The translations under genes and the position numbers were made by a program. The notes beneath the pieces are model-generated. The model was not told where the DNA came from and made no database searches. It saw only the letters and a list, made by a program, of their open reading frames with translations. A stretch of DNA of 64,000 nt, taken from NCBI GenBank assembly GCA_029953675.1, contig JAMWBK010000009.1:620001-684000 (forward strand), read 5' to 3'. Origin of the DNA: Rhodosorus marinus. Lineage: Eukaryota > Rhodophyta > Stylonematophyceae > Stylonematales > Stylonemataceae. Positions 45,122 to 56,315 of this stretch are shown here, in pieces. How positions within the stretch are numbered: position 1 is the first letter of the stretch; each line of letters begins with the position of its first letter.

Positions 45122-46104
45122 TCAGTGTTCTTCTTGATGGGAAATTGTGGTGAAGATCAACGTCCAGACGAAAGCGACAAGGTTGGCGAACAAGACTCTG
45201 TAACTGAGTGGAACTACGGAGAAGTTGACGAGCTGTGCAATCGGCCATAGCTTCCAGTTGGCAATTATCACCGTGACGATCTGATCCTTAATTTTCTTCA
45301 GGGCCGCCTTCACGTCGAATGTTTCAAGAAAAGTCATTCCGAACATCATCTGAGCGTTGAAAAATACTGCCCAAAGTAACTGTACAAGCACGAGAAGGAA
45401 AAGGGGAAAAATTGAGCAGATAGCCCACCGCACAAACCGCGATGCCCTTACGAGCGTCTCGAGTACCTGGTCAATGGCCATCTGCTTGACCGCTTTGAGA
45501 GCCACCATCCCTGGGAAAATCCGTTCCAGAAAACCAAACCACCCGTGTAGAAGTGGTGTTCCCACAAGGGTAAACCAGGCTGTAAGAGATGCCAGCCTTC
45601 TCAAGTCCAAGTCCTTCTCGGGGTCATCCTTCATCTCAATCCATTGTGCCATGTAGTCAGCGAGGGCCGTAAGTATCCCACCTGTGATCATCTTCGTTGT
45701 AAGCGGACCCCTCGCCAATAACTTTGCATCAGTAAAACCCACAAACCCAAAAAAAACACCACACTCCTCATCAGTTAGTCAATGAGACGACAAAAGCGGT
45801 GATTCAGCTCGCCAAGAAAAAGAAGATCTCAGCGTACCTTCCCATAGAGCGCCAGCAAGTTCCAATCCCAGGAGCTATCACCATCCTCATCAAACTCATC
45901 CCATTCGCCTTCATCGTAGAAACCACCAGGAGGCACAGGCGGATTGCCCTCAAAGTTCACCCGCACTAAATCAGACCTCCTGATAGCTACTCCACTCCCT
46001 CTTCGAGGTCGAATCTCTCTACCAACATTACTACCTCCTACTCTCAGACATGACTTATCAACACCCAAATTGATAAATCCATACATCACGAACAAAAAAA
46101 CCAC
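45122..46104 (-). CDS. Mpv17/PMP22 family membrane protein
   Basis: Small four-helix protein family of inner mitochondrial, peroxisomal or plastid membranes, implicated in channel-like activity and organelle DNA maintenance. Two exons (46104..45838 and 45721..45122) give 288 residues. The family begins with a tyrosine/leucine element before a PLxTK motif; splicing joins WNLLALYGK to LLARGPLTTKMITGG, restoring it. Further blocks are ALADYMAQW, HGWFGFLERIFPG and the C-terminal signature NWKLWPIAQLVNFSVVPLSYRV with VAFVWT. The first 85 residues are an extra leader that is basic, then acidic (EWDEFDEDGDSSWDW), as in plastid-targeted members; its exact start is uncertain (another ATG lies six codons in). 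Which organelle is not decided. Confidence 0.88.
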
Positions 46105-46375
46105 CTCAATAAAAAGTAGTCTGACCGACTTTCAGAACCAAAATCCACCGAGTAGACAAGACGTTGGGGTTTTTTATACACGTCCCAATTACGAAACGGG
46201 CTTCAAAGTCTACCTATTCCTACAGAACTCATTCACCTTTGGTGACCTTTCCCTCCCCACTCCCTTTCCCACCATTTGGAAACAAACCCTTCCTCTGTTC
46301 TCTTATCCACGCCGGTGACACCCGGTGAAGCCTCCTCTTCTACTCTCGAGCCTCCACCTAACCGAATAAGAACGG

Positions 46376-46770
46376 CCCAGCTCCAGATACCGGAGATCCT
46401 TGTCCCAACTGTCCCAGCTGTCCCATTATGAAAGTGGTGACGAGGGCTGCGTCCAGGAGTTTTCGGATGGTACTAATGGTGAGTTTCACCTTTAGTTGTT
46501 TGTTGTTTTTGATTGTGGTGGAAACGGTTAGAGAGACTTACGAGGAGGATGGATCAGCTGGGACAGACCTAAGCGCGGCTCGAGCTGGTCCTTAGATATT
46601 GGAGATCTGTCCCACAGACTGTCTCACTGTTGCACTAAGAACTGACGCGTCCTGGAGTTTTCCGATGATTGAGTTTCAGCATTGGTTGTTTGTTGCTTTT
46701 GCTTGCGCGTAGATCCAAGAGAATACTCTATAGACCATAGTATCATTTAGTATGGATTAGGTAACGATAG
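46376..46770. repeat. two tandem units of about 198 bp, related to repeats at 50-50.7 kb
   Basis: GTCCAGGAGTTTTCGGATG at 46451 recurs as GTCCTGGAGTTTTCCGATG at 46649, preceded by similar CCAGCTC..AGATA..GGAGATC blocks and followed by TTGTTTGTTG. Diverged relatives appear at about 49980-50150 and 50470-50660, so the family flanks the copia element on both sides. Confidence 0.65.
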
Positions 46771-46819
46771 ACCTGCCGATCTTAGCAGCAGATCTTCCAG
46801 CACAGGGAGTATCAGGGGT

Positions 46820-46966
46820 ACCAGTAGGGTTGTGCGAAGTGGGTCGGCTTTTTCGCTGTTTACGACCTCCCTCCCCCCGGCTCCTAAACCCCCTTGTTTT
46901 CGCGGGTTTAACCACTTCTGGGTCGTAAACAGCGAAAAACCCAACCCACTTGGCACAACCCTAGTA
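46820..46966. mobile_element. MITE-like palindromic repeat, copy 1
   Basis: Near-palindrome of about 147 bp. The left arm GGGTTGTGCGAAGTGGGTCG continues to TTTTTCGCTGTTTACGACC, and the right arm is its reverse complement (GGTCGTAAACAGCGAAAAAC, then CCAACCCACTTGGCACAACC). The centre carries CCTAAACCCCCTTGTTTTCG. A second copy with the same arms and an inverted centre is at 59683-59820. No coding capacity, so a non-autonomous element is inferred. Confidence 0.75.
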
Positions 46967-47003
46967 TTAGTGAACTAAGACTGAACTCTATTAGTTGTAA
47001 GAG

Positions 47004-48541
47004 TTAAGCTGGGAAGTAGAACAAGAAGTTCGGGATGTAGGGAGCGTGCGAGATTTCGTTATGCGCCATGTAGCCGTAATTGCCTTCTTTCTTCCGCAGT
47101 AACGGGAACTCATCAGCAACTACGGCTACATCGCGCATAACGAAATCTCGCACGCTCCCTACATCCCGAACTTCAAAATTCCCATTTTCAAAACATTTCA
47201 ATAAAATGTATTCCTTGGTGACCACATCCAGCTTGTTGCGCTTAGCAGCCGGTACGTATCCGATCACGCGGCAACCAAACGGATACAGGTTGTTCAAAGT
47301 ATCTCTTTCCCAGAACGCAATCTCTACAGGACTTGCGCTCTGTCCTCTCCGGGTCCGTGAGTTTATAATCCTCTCCACGAGCTGAACGGTGTGCGGCCAA
47401 CTTGCGTGCGACGCTCCAGCGTCGCACAACATCGACCTCATTAACTGTAATATTGTCGAATTTACCAGTTCTGCAATACCATTGCACTCTGGCGAATGAG
47501 GTGGCGCTGGATCCCATTCTACCCCTATTTTTCTCAACAATGGCTTCAACTTCTCGAACTCCCCACCGTTGTCACAATGTAGAACCTTCACAAAACGCCC
47601 GGTCTTCCTCTGGAACCAATTGCAATAATCTAGGAAAGTATCCTCAACGTCGCTCTTCTTCACGATTGGAAAAACTCTCAGATGCCTCGATTTCTCATCG
47701 GTGAAAGTCACGAATTGAGAGAAGTTTCCCGTGCCTGATAGCGGTAAAGCCCCACAGACATCGCTGTTTGTTATGTCTGCAACCTCCAGCGCATGCATCA
47801 ACCTGCCCCTGCGCGGCTTTCTTTTCATCTTTGTCCTCAGACAAGTGAGACATTTCGCGCCTGCATCTAACGTCCTTTTGGCCGTTTGGTCTTCCGTGTG
47901 GCCGGTGTGAAAATGGGCATCCGATAGAAAATGACAAACATGTTCTTCTAGTGTTATATCTCTGTCTAAGATATAACCCCGTTTGCTGTTCACTATCCTC
48001 GCGAGCATTCCACCTGTCTTATCATCAACGCGTCCACCTTTCCGATCGAAAGTGACTCGGCACCCCTTTTCTGTCGGCTGCATCAGGGACACATAATTGC
48101 CAGTCAGTTCCGAAGAATATTTGACCCTTGACAAACCCAACTTCCGAACTCCCACATCCGTTACTACCTGGAACGATACGGTTCCCTCGTGGGTGCACGA
48201 GATTTCACGCCTATCCGCCAACACGACCTTGGACTCCATCACCGGATCCAGGTTATCGAAGAACTCTCGCTCCCCGAATATGTGTGCGGATGCTCCACTG
48301 TCAACCACTAAGTCATTCTTGTCAGTAGGGCCTCCAATGGCTAGGAGTGTGAATTTCTCCCTGCTCCCACTTGCATTAAATTTTGTAGGGCCGTTGTGGC
48401 CCGTCGACTGCTTCCCCCTCTTGTTCCGATGCTGTTTCAGTTGATGACAATTTCGCTTAAAATGCCCGACCCTCCCACAGCCGAAGCACGTCTTACAGTC
48501 CCGAAGTAGATATCCTTCGCGTCGACATTTGTGGCACGCTC
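47004..48541 (-). pseudogene. Ty1/copia gag zinc knuckle-protease-integrase segment
   Basis: Long open segment of a Ty1/copia retrotransposon polyprotein. In order it shows a degenerate knuckle (CHKCRREGYLLRDC), a canonical zinc knuckle (CFGCGRVGHFKRNC, CX2CX4HX4C), the retropepsin site VVDSGASAHIFG, the gag-pre-integrase H-H-C-C zinc-binding region (HFHTGHTEDQ ... CLTCLRTK) and the integrase core with DVCGALPLSG, HCDNGGEFE and PPHSPECNGIAE as the D,D,E residues. A TGA sits just upstream of the first knuckle, separating it from the gag part. The frame ends inside a fold-back repeat and no RT/RNase H follows, so the element cannot be autonomous. It is well preserved for a relic, suggesting fairly recent decay. 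Confidence 0.88.
47025..47174. repeat. fold-back hairpin at the 3' end of the copia segment
   Basis: Arms 47025-47078 and 47121-47174 are 54-bp inverted copies with one mismatch, separated by 42 nt. The arm includes GAGCGTGCGAGATTTCGTTA. The integrase frame runs through the palindrome and stops shortly after. Confidence 0.92.
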
Positions 48542-48609
48542 ATTCGCTCTCCCTCACCCTCATGTAGAGCAGAGTTGGCGTCCTTTCCGCGTTAGAATCC
48601 GGGTCTACG

Positions 48610-49182
48610 TCAATCGCCGCTTCTCCCTTGTGCCTGGACTGGATAATCTCCCAGGTCAAGTCGTCCTCTGGCTGCGCTGAAGACTGGCTGGTCCTGCGAC
48701 CGATCCCGCAACACATTCTGTACGTGTATTAATCGGTCGCTGGCGTCGTACGTTGTCCCTGCAATGGAATAGAGCTCGGCGTACCGTGCCTCCAACCATT
48801 GGAAAACATCGTACAATGATTCTACTAACTTTGCTTTCCTATGGTACAGTTGGAAAGAAAGTTGGGCTTCGTTCGTCCGCGTCCGATTGGTATATGTTTT
48901 CTCGAACTTTTCCCATATCATCCTGGGGTCTGTCTCTTCAGCCACCGTTAGTTGTTGTGTGACCCCAAGCGTGAGTTTTATACACGCTCCGACTAGTGAC
49001 AACCGATCCTTATCAGCAATCTCCTCCTCGTCCCTAAAAACCAGTTTCGTCAACCGACAAGCGTGACTTGACATGAGTTGCCTTCGTGCGACCCTAGCTG
49101 GGGGGGACAATCCCCAGCATTTCCCTCCATGATTCCTCCTTACAACTACAAATATCAACACCTGTCCTCTACACAGCTCCAA
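48610..49182 (-). pseudogene. Ty1/copia gag fragment
   Basis: Gag-like (UBN2-type) capsid sequence lying upstream, in transcript sense, of the protease-integrase segment. It has LSLVGACIKLTLGVTQQL, then IWEKFEKTYTNRTRTNEAQL and LYDVFQWLEARYAELYSIAG, the usual copia gag layout of helices before the zinc knuckle. It is separated from the knuckle by a stop and a frame change, so it is not part of one intact polyprotein. The first 40 codons overlap the inverted-repeat arm and are probably LTR or leader sequence. Confidence 0.75.
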
Positions 49183-49945
49183 CGTGAGCTGGGCTCATAA
49201 CATGTTAAACAAAACTAGGTCTATGAGTCTTGTATCGTCGGCTCATCCAACAATCCAACCCCCCGTTCTCATGTACACGCGAGGATCCTTTTTCAGCTGC
49301 TGGAAACCCTTATTCTGCAGGTCTTTTGTAAGTTGATCGTGCCAGGTCCTAGCAGACTGCTTCAGTCCGTATAATCCCTTCCGCACTTACACACACATCC
49401 TTGTGCACCCTCATATCCGTGTAGCGGTTCCAAGTATACATCATCATGCAACTGGCTGTAGAGGTATGCCGTCTAATTATCAAAACTGTAGTACTTCCCA
49501 GTTATATATCTATTTCGTAATTGTAGTACCTCACAGTGATATTTTGATGTTGAGACGGCATACCTCTACGTCCAGTTGCACGATGACGTATACGTTGAAC
49601 CGCCACAAGTCGGATGGATCGATGGTAGCAGGTAGATATCAGGGTGCACAAGGATTTGTATGCAAATTGCGGAAGCAATTATATGCGGACTGAAGCAGTC
49701 TGCTAGGACACGGCACGATCAACTTACAAAAGACCTGCGGAATAAGGGTTTCCAAAGAGCTGAAAAAGGATCCTTGTGTGTACATGAGAACGGGGGTTGT
49801 ATTTGTTGGATGAGCTGACGATATACACTCATAGACCTAGTTTTGTTTAACATGTTATGAGCCCAGCTCACGGTTGAGCTGTGTAGAAGACAGGTGTTGA
49901 TATTTGTAGCTGTAAGGAGGAATCATGGAAGGAGATGCTGGGGAT
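49110..49945. mobile_element. long inverted repeat of copia reverse-transcriptase pieces
   Basis: Arms 49110-49473 and 49553-49945 are diverged inverted copies around a 79-nt A/T-rich centre. Each arm, read outward from the centre, encodes copia RT scraps (TAYLYSQLHDDVYLEP, then KGLYGLKQSARTWHDQL). Each then passes through TGTTATGAGCCCAGCTCACG, which may be an LTR edge, into leader/gag sequence. In a normal copia element RT lies after integrase; here it lies before gag, so the locus is rearranged or nested. Confidence 0.8.
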
Positions 49946-49979
49946 CGCTTGATGGGTGGTTGTGTCCCGCTCTAGGCAA

Positions 49980-50660
49980 CATTACAGTTTGTGTGGGAAT
50001 AGTTAGAGACATACGAGGATAGTGGATCACCTGGGAAAAGACCTAGCCCAACATGCCCAGCTCCAGCTGGTCTTTAGATATTGGATATCAGTCCCCAATG
50101 TCGCACGCCGACAGAACTGATCGTGTGAAAGTCCGTGAACTCGGCATCTCATCCCCCGTCCGGATATGTGATAACGGATACCATAGGGTTTATAGTTTAC
50201 TGGGAAGTAGATAGGAAAGGCAGAGGAAGTAGAGAGTGGAGCCAAGATTAGAGTTTTCCAAGGTTGCAAATTGTGATAGTGGGTCGAATCCCCGCGTCTA
50301 GTTTACCAGCGTAGACACAGTGGGTTCTCAACCCCCGCGATCTTTTGCGAGTGATGACCTTTTAGAGTGGCTATAGCCCGCTCTAGGTCACTCCTATAGC
50401 CGGGTGAGAAGGAGAGAAGGGCTAGAGTCGTTTACAGATCGATTCTCGAGCCCTCTCGAGTTTTTAAGAGGGTTCTGTTGTTTGTGTGATATGGTATCGT
50501 TGGAGGTAGATATATTAGGCTGATGGACTGCATCGGGTAAACCTAGCCCGGAGTATCCGTATCAGGCTCTTCCACGAGATACCGGAGACCTGTCGCTTGT
50601 GCCGCGGAATGAGAACTGATCGAATTGTTAGCTTTCGGACAGTACCGAGCCCGCGGCGGA
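49980..50660. repeat. two diverged copies of the 198-bp repeat family
   Basis: Copies near 49980-50150 (GATCACCTGGG, CCAGCTCCAGCTGGTC, TTAGATATTGGATATC) and 50470-50660 (TTGTTTGTG, ACCTAGCCCGG, GAGATACCGGAGACCTGTC) resemble the pair left of the copia element. They might be LTR remnants or an unrelated satellite-like family. Confidence 0.5.
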
Positions 50661-51125
50661 TTGTAGCGTGAGAAAGGAGGCTATAAGTTGGATAGCGACA
50701 ACAAAGTTCGCTGCTCCTCGCCTGTCCTGATACCGGGCCAGATTTATGTCTAGCTTGCCAAGGATTCCCAACAGCGGATTTGACAGGCAGCATAGTTGAG
50801 ATCTATCCAGTGCCATCAGAAAGAAGAAGATCGAAGCCCGAGAAGCGAGGAGTTGGGAATGATTCCTGTACAGGTTTATTCGACTTGTGGACTTACTATC
50901 AACAATCATGGGTTCATTTCTGGGTGATCCCTTTTTCAGACGTCTGCGCCCCACCGTTGGAACTTCTTTCCTATAGGTCTCGGCTTTGGAACCTTGCTGA
51001 GTTCCGTCGATGTACTCTCAATCCAACTTGGCCTGCTAAGCAGCGCTTGTCTTACTTGCTGCTTCCAGGAAGTTACACGTTTCCCACCGCCAATATTGTT
51101 CTTGTAAAATCCTATCCCGAGCATT

Positions 51126-54100
51126 TCAGCACATTCTCATTGAGCTTTGTGTTCTGGTGCTCGCAAGAGACTGGTTGCCCTCGTCCCTACCTGAGTCAAC
51201 CAACGGCAGCGGATTTAAGAGAGTTTCCAGAACCGCGTTGGAATCCACGTCTTTGTGGAATAGTCTCTCTTTGGTAAAGTCCTTCACAGTACGCAAACGA
51301 ACTGGTTTTCCCTCTGGCGTTCGTGTGTACGCCGTGCGGGACCTCATCGCGCTTACCTCGTCGATGTGCTTTAGACCGTGCTTGAGTACCAGCGTCATCA
51401 GTGCGCTTACGCGAAGGTAGACACCAACCAAACGTCGGACCTCGTACCGATTCTCGCAGGGAGCATACAGTTTGTCAATTTCATCCTGGAGTATTCTGAA
51501 CCATCCAACAATAACATGATCTTCGTATTTGGTCATCCATTCCACCCCGGTTGGGCCTCCGTCTTTCCACATCCCCAGATACTCAAGGGTGGGCTCCAAC
51601 AAAAGCTCCACAGGCGCGAGGAAGTTTATCTGGGGCGCCAAGTACACTCGTTCATCGATGACCTCCGTCCCGTCCAGCTCTTCATCAAATTCCCAACTAC
51701 TGTCCTCCTTCCAATCTCCGGCTCGATTCTTCCATTCAAAGATTGCTTGCCTCGCCCGATCGACAGCCTCCTGTACTTCCAGAGGAATCTGAAAGTAGAA
51801 AACGGATGTCCAGAAGAAGGGATCTTGTAAAGATCAGCTGACTCTGTATGCGGCATACTCCTCAGCTTGACTGCGACGCTATTCCGATTCCTTACCTTTC
51901 CCCAATCGACGTTTTTTTCCATCGCGTCGACGAAACCTAACAAGTTGTCACGAACCAAGTTTTCCAGTTCGGGATCAATTCTCCCAAAGATCTGCTGGTC
52001 GCTTAAGCGTTCAGCAACGTCCGCAGGGCCTCGGAGTTTCTTCGGCATGTCCATGAACATAAGATCTAATTGGGTCCTCGAGAATGTCAGCAAAAGGTGC
52101 TGTAGAGGAAACAGAAGATGGGATAAGCCTTTTACGCATACCTGACCTATAGCCGCCTAAACTCTCTGTACCATCGCCGTTCACAATCCTGTCCACCTCC
52201 AGTCTAAAGCGTTCTTCGTGGTCCAAACCAGGAATCCAGTCAGCGTCAGTGGATGTGCGTGGGTTGGATATCTCATCCTTCCCACCAGTGTGACGGGATA
52301 CAGAATTTACGAGTGCTCTCGTCAGCGACCATTTTGTCTGGTTTCGAAGAGCAGAGCAGCCACATCTAGTTTAGAGACTAGGTCCTGGGCCTTATTTGAT
52401 GACTCCCGGAAGCAGAAGCCTTCTGTATCACCTACCAGAGAGTTCAGCATAGTGTTCACGCCAAACTTTCGATCGGATTGAAGAAGCCGATGGGAGCGCA
52501 ACCGCCTCTGACTTGATTCCTTGGCTTTCCGTCTCCAGCTTTGCTCTTCCACGTTGTGAACCATCGTATACAGAATAACGTTGTTGAACATGATCGAATC
52601 ACTCTGGATGTGATGCGTCTCTGGCAGTCTACAACCTAAGCGCAAAGCCTCAGCAAGGAACCAGAGGCCGGTTCAGTTCAACCCGGGGAACGAATCGAAG
52701 TATGGCGTTTCCCACCTTGTAGACCCAAATTGAAGGTAAGAAAGTCATTGATGTCATCGCGGAAACCTATCGCAAGGCTTTGATGCCCAGCGATGCCCGC
52801 GAGGATCTCGTCTCCCGTTCGAACGTATCGGATTCGGACAAACTCAGATTTCCGTTCGCCAGGTTCGGATGAATTGGTCGCGTCCTTCTCGCAGTACTCG
52901 CCTAGCTTTCGAGCTTCGACATCGACCTGGTGAAGGTATATATTGCGCAGCAGTCGCGCGAGGCCATTTCCTCTGATCTCGTCCGTGCACAGTCCTTTTC
53001 TTACGTAGTCGAGCAGCATGGCTGTGACTAACTCGTCGTGAATCACAGTTCCTAAAAAGCACCAACGAGACGATCGGGTGTTATCCTCTCGGAAGTTTCC
53101 GCATTCTCTTCACGCAGACGGAGAGCCGGGCAGATCATGTCTTCCGCAACCGCGCGAGCAAAGCGTTATGCTCACGAAAGGCAGGCGGATGAACACTGTG
53201 TCAATGGTACTGGAGACTGGGGACGTAGTAAAAAGTCAACTCCTCAGCCGCATAGGCTGCATGAGACATGTCATTTTGACAGACCACTGGCCAAGAGTTG
53301 AGTTCTGAATACGTGCTCCTCACGTACAAATGACCGTTGCGTTCGTATCCAACTTGAACTCTGAGCTGGACGTAACCCCATGGTTCGCGAGGGGATTCTT
53401 ACCCAGTGCAGATTCTAAGACAGACTCCTTCATGTCACGGAAGAAGTGAGATGACAAATTCCACTTGATCATCCAGTACACTCCGGTCCAAGAATGCCTG
53501 ATCTGGAAAAGCCCGGCATGGGTACCATAACCTGGTCTGTCACCGCACGAAGTATCCTCAAAAGTGGGGTCGAAGATCCCGCAGAGGACCTGGGCGGGAA
53601 CAGCAAGAACGATGCAATATCTTGAGCTCTCCATTCTGGAGCACGCGAGTCTCCAACGGGGTCCATTCAGGGGGTTGCTTCTCCATATTATTGCTTTGAA
53701 CATGAGATTACCTCTCGAAGAGCCTCAGCGACAACCAAATCCTCGTGTTCAATGACAGCTTCTTCCAAGAAGTCATAGTCAGAAAGGTCAAGAACGGATG
53801 GTACCTGGATCAAGCTGGGTTCAGAGAATTCGTAGCCGCCGCTTTGTATCCTTTCTGAAAGCTTGAGAAGCTTCTTCTCAAGGGATAGAAGTGCTGCTTC
53901 ATCCAATACCTTGCTATAGAACAGGAAGTCATTTCAACATGAGCGTAGAATCATTCTTCTAAGCAGAGATCCAGCAGACTTACTCCTCTCTCAGCTTGAG
54001 GCGCTCTAAAGCTCTTTTCAAGGCTTGCTCATCCAACTGTGATAGAACATTTGCATACTTTCCATTGTCCAGTAGAGTGTAGTCGTATGGGTACCTTGGC

Positions 54101-54524
54101 TCTTCAGGCAACGCTTCCTTTAACTTTGAGAATTCCAGCTCCCGGGCGCGATTCTTTCTCTCAACTTGCTTCCAGTTCTCAACGAGCAGCTCGAGATCCT
54201 CGCTTAAGAGAAAAAAACGTTTGAAACGAAACAGAGAGTAGTTCCTGTTTAAGGGTCTCGGTCTCGTTGTTGGATGATCGGATCCGCAAATCTCGAGAAC
54301 GAGAAAAATAAATATACCAACCTCACTCGCTCCCGAGCTTCACGAGAAGCATTTGGTACCCGAATCCTTCCAGCCAAAGCCTCGATGGATTCAGGGAGCG
54401 GAATCTGCTTTGGTGCTGGTTCTAGAACACGTCGTTGATATGGTCTAGCGGGTGTTTTTGAGCTTCCGCGTGATATCTGACTCAATCCTCGGACCAGACG
54501 AGGCAACCGAGTTCCAGTTCTCAT
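51126..54524 (-). CDS. nuclear group II intron maturase-like protein (degenerate RT plus domain X), organelle-targeted
   Basis: Splicing factor family derived from group II intron ORFs; plant nMAT proteins of this kind splice organelle introns. Supported exons: 54524..54322, 54202..53984, 53913..53712, a piece ending 53403, 53051..52716, about 52645..52325, then pieces between 52250 and 51126. The N-terminus (MRTGTRLPRLVRGLSQISRG) is a basic, Arg/Ser mitochondrial-type presequence. RT motifs: FDPTFEDTSCGDRPGYGTHA (RT2/3 region), GNGLARLLRNIYLHQVD where active RTs have PQGG, and YVRTGDEILAGIAG in place of Y-A-D-D. The C-terminal maturase domain X is clear: VGWFRILQDEIDKLYAPCEN and LVGVYLRVSALMTLVLKHG. 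Lost catalytic residues argue for splicing, not reverse transcription. The exon 4 start and the exons between 52320 and 51650 are unresolved. Confidence 0.75.
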
Positions 54525-55291
54525 TAGACGACGTTGCCTTTAACGCCTCATCACAAAAATCTGCAGATCCTACGCGAGACACTCTGCAATGGGGGGAATG
54601 AAGAGCACAGTGCTTTTTTTTTTTTGCTGACGTGCAGCCGATAAGCAGAATTCTTCATCCTCTTCTTTCCCGTCCTTCATTCCATGCCAATGCCGTCATC
54701 GATCTGAAGAACCCTGAGCCTATATCAAAACTCGTTGCCTTCCCAATCACTTTCAAAAACTATCTCCAACAGACCCAGATTACTTGTCACTTCCTGTCAC
54801 CAACTTTCCGCTCGGTCAGTCATTCTCGATGAGCACTCTCTTTACTACGCGCCATGGTTTCAACAGTACGCTACCCACAAGGCGGAGAATTCGTGTAAAG
54901 AGATCGGCTGGGGTAAAACCAGACTAGAGGTTCAGCTGTACAACGCATCCCAAAGCGAAAACTTGACTCCTAATGAGCACGAAGAAGTAACCCTTGTCTG
55001 CTAACTATTGTGTTGTGGAGAGTTGAGAGGTGTTGGCCAAAGCGGGTAGATGTTTTAAGGGGCATTGAAAGACAATAAGACAATAGCGAGGAGAGGAGTC
55101 AAACACCTCTTTACTGAGTTTGAAGCTCCAAACCAAAACTAGAGGCGCAGTCTTACACAGTACATCCCAAACCGAACACTCTGCTCCTCTTGAACATGGA
55201 TAGAAGGGCACCGAAGTCTCTGAAAAGGGTTGTGTGGAGGCTTGAGAGGAGGTGATAGTAAAGGGGGTAGATGCTTTGCTAGCAAAATCTC
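54525..55291. other. intergenic with an unassigned open segment
   Basis: At 54810-55004 (+) the frame SVILDEHSLYYAPWFQQYAT onward reads like an exon, ending ...EVTLVC and a stop. It has no recognised family and lies directly before the gypsy debris. The rest shows nothing. Confidence 0.35.
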
Positions 55292-55690
55292 AGTACAGTG
55301 TATCATCCGCAGACGGATGGGCAGACTGAGCGTATGAACCAGACCTTGGAGACTTACCTACGACGCAACTCAACAACGAGTTGGGCGGAAGACCTTCCTG
55401 TAGCAGAATTGGCATGCAACCGGCAGATTTCGGAGGCAACCCAAGTTTCTCCGTTTGAGCTGCTCTATGGGAAGAATCCGGCCTTACCACATGACCTCAA
55501 CTTATCTGACAACAGCAATACCAGGACTCCATTACCCGAAGCGGCAAAAATACTTCTACGACGTCAGAAAGACCAACAAGCCTTAGTCCAGGGTAGCCTA
55601 CGCTATGCCCAAGAACGCCAACGCTTCCACTATGATCGAGGAAAGAAGGACCTTCACTTCAACGCGTGGACTGGTTACTGGATTCACAGC
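55292..55690 (+). pseudogene. Ty3/gypsy integrase C-terminal fragment
   Basis: Integrase end of a Ty3/gypsy polyprotein: YHPQTDGQTERMNQTLETYL, then WAEDLPVAELACN, SPFELLYGKNP and the DKARQRA-like region QALVQGSLRYAQERQRFHYD. It has no upstream catalytic core, protease or RT in the same orientation and breaks off at about 55690, where sequence of the opposite orientation begins. Confidence 0.88.
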
Positions 55691-55727
55691 GAAAAAAAAG
55701 AAGAAAAGACCGATAGTTCAGTTATCA

Positions 55728-55999
55728 CTTCAAACCGGGTGAATATGTGCTTCTGTCAACACAAAAAACACACTTCTTGCAGTACAATTTGTGTTCTCGT
55801 ACTTTTGTGAAGACGAGATCCAGGTGCTTCCAATGCGCGTTCAGGTTCGGGGAGTAGACTATAATGTCATGAAAAAAGATGCAACAAAAACCCCTAGCTC
55901 CTCGAAAAATGAGTCTTTCAGAAGTCTGGTAAATACCGTCGATGCATTTGTGAGGCCAAACGGCATAACGAGCCATTCATACAGTCATGTTCGCAGTGT
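55728..55999 (-). pseudogene. Ty3/gypsy reverse-transcriptase fragment, opposite strand
   Basis: On the minus strand MPFGLTNASTVFTRLLKDSF is followed, after a frame change, by FFHDIIVYSPNLNAHWKHLD and VREHKLYCKKCVFC. This is the RT palm with the usual F/Y-x-D-D changed to FFHD, so it is inactive as well as truncated. It abuts the integrase fragment head-on. Confidence 0.85.
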
Positions 56000-56315
56000 C
56001 TGGTGATGTCTTGGTGTTCGCGATTGTGGTGGCTGAGTATGACGCCATTCGCGTATACGGGCCATGTGGGATGGGGACTATACGAGCTTCAACAACTCGT
56101 TCGTTGGCCAAGAGATTCGGAAGGGAGATTGCTACAGGGCATCCAATCCGGATCCGGTGAAACCATCACAGGTTTTCGTTCGGTCACCTTACCAGAACTA
56201 TGCTCAACTTGTTGATAGGTGGACAAGGCACGGCTGGGTTTGCACTTGATACTTGATGTTTGAAACAATACTATTCAAGAAATAATGAAAAGGAAACCGA
56301 AACAGGGCTTGAAAG
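56000..56315. other. unassigned open segment and 3' flank
   Basis: A 61-codon frame at 56064-56249 (+) reads MWDGDYTSFNNSFVGQEIRK and on to GWVCT; it looks protein-like but is isolated. It might be the terminal exon of a gene disrupted by the gypsy debris. Confidence 0.3.

Noticed and set aside
47080-47704. Plus-strand frames across the copia element
   Set aside because: Antisense of the integrase and of the fold-back hairpin.
50276-50310. GGGTCGAATCCCC, resembling a tRNA T-loop
   Set aside because: Stem pairing is poor and no acceptor, D or anticodon arm of matching spacing is present upstream.
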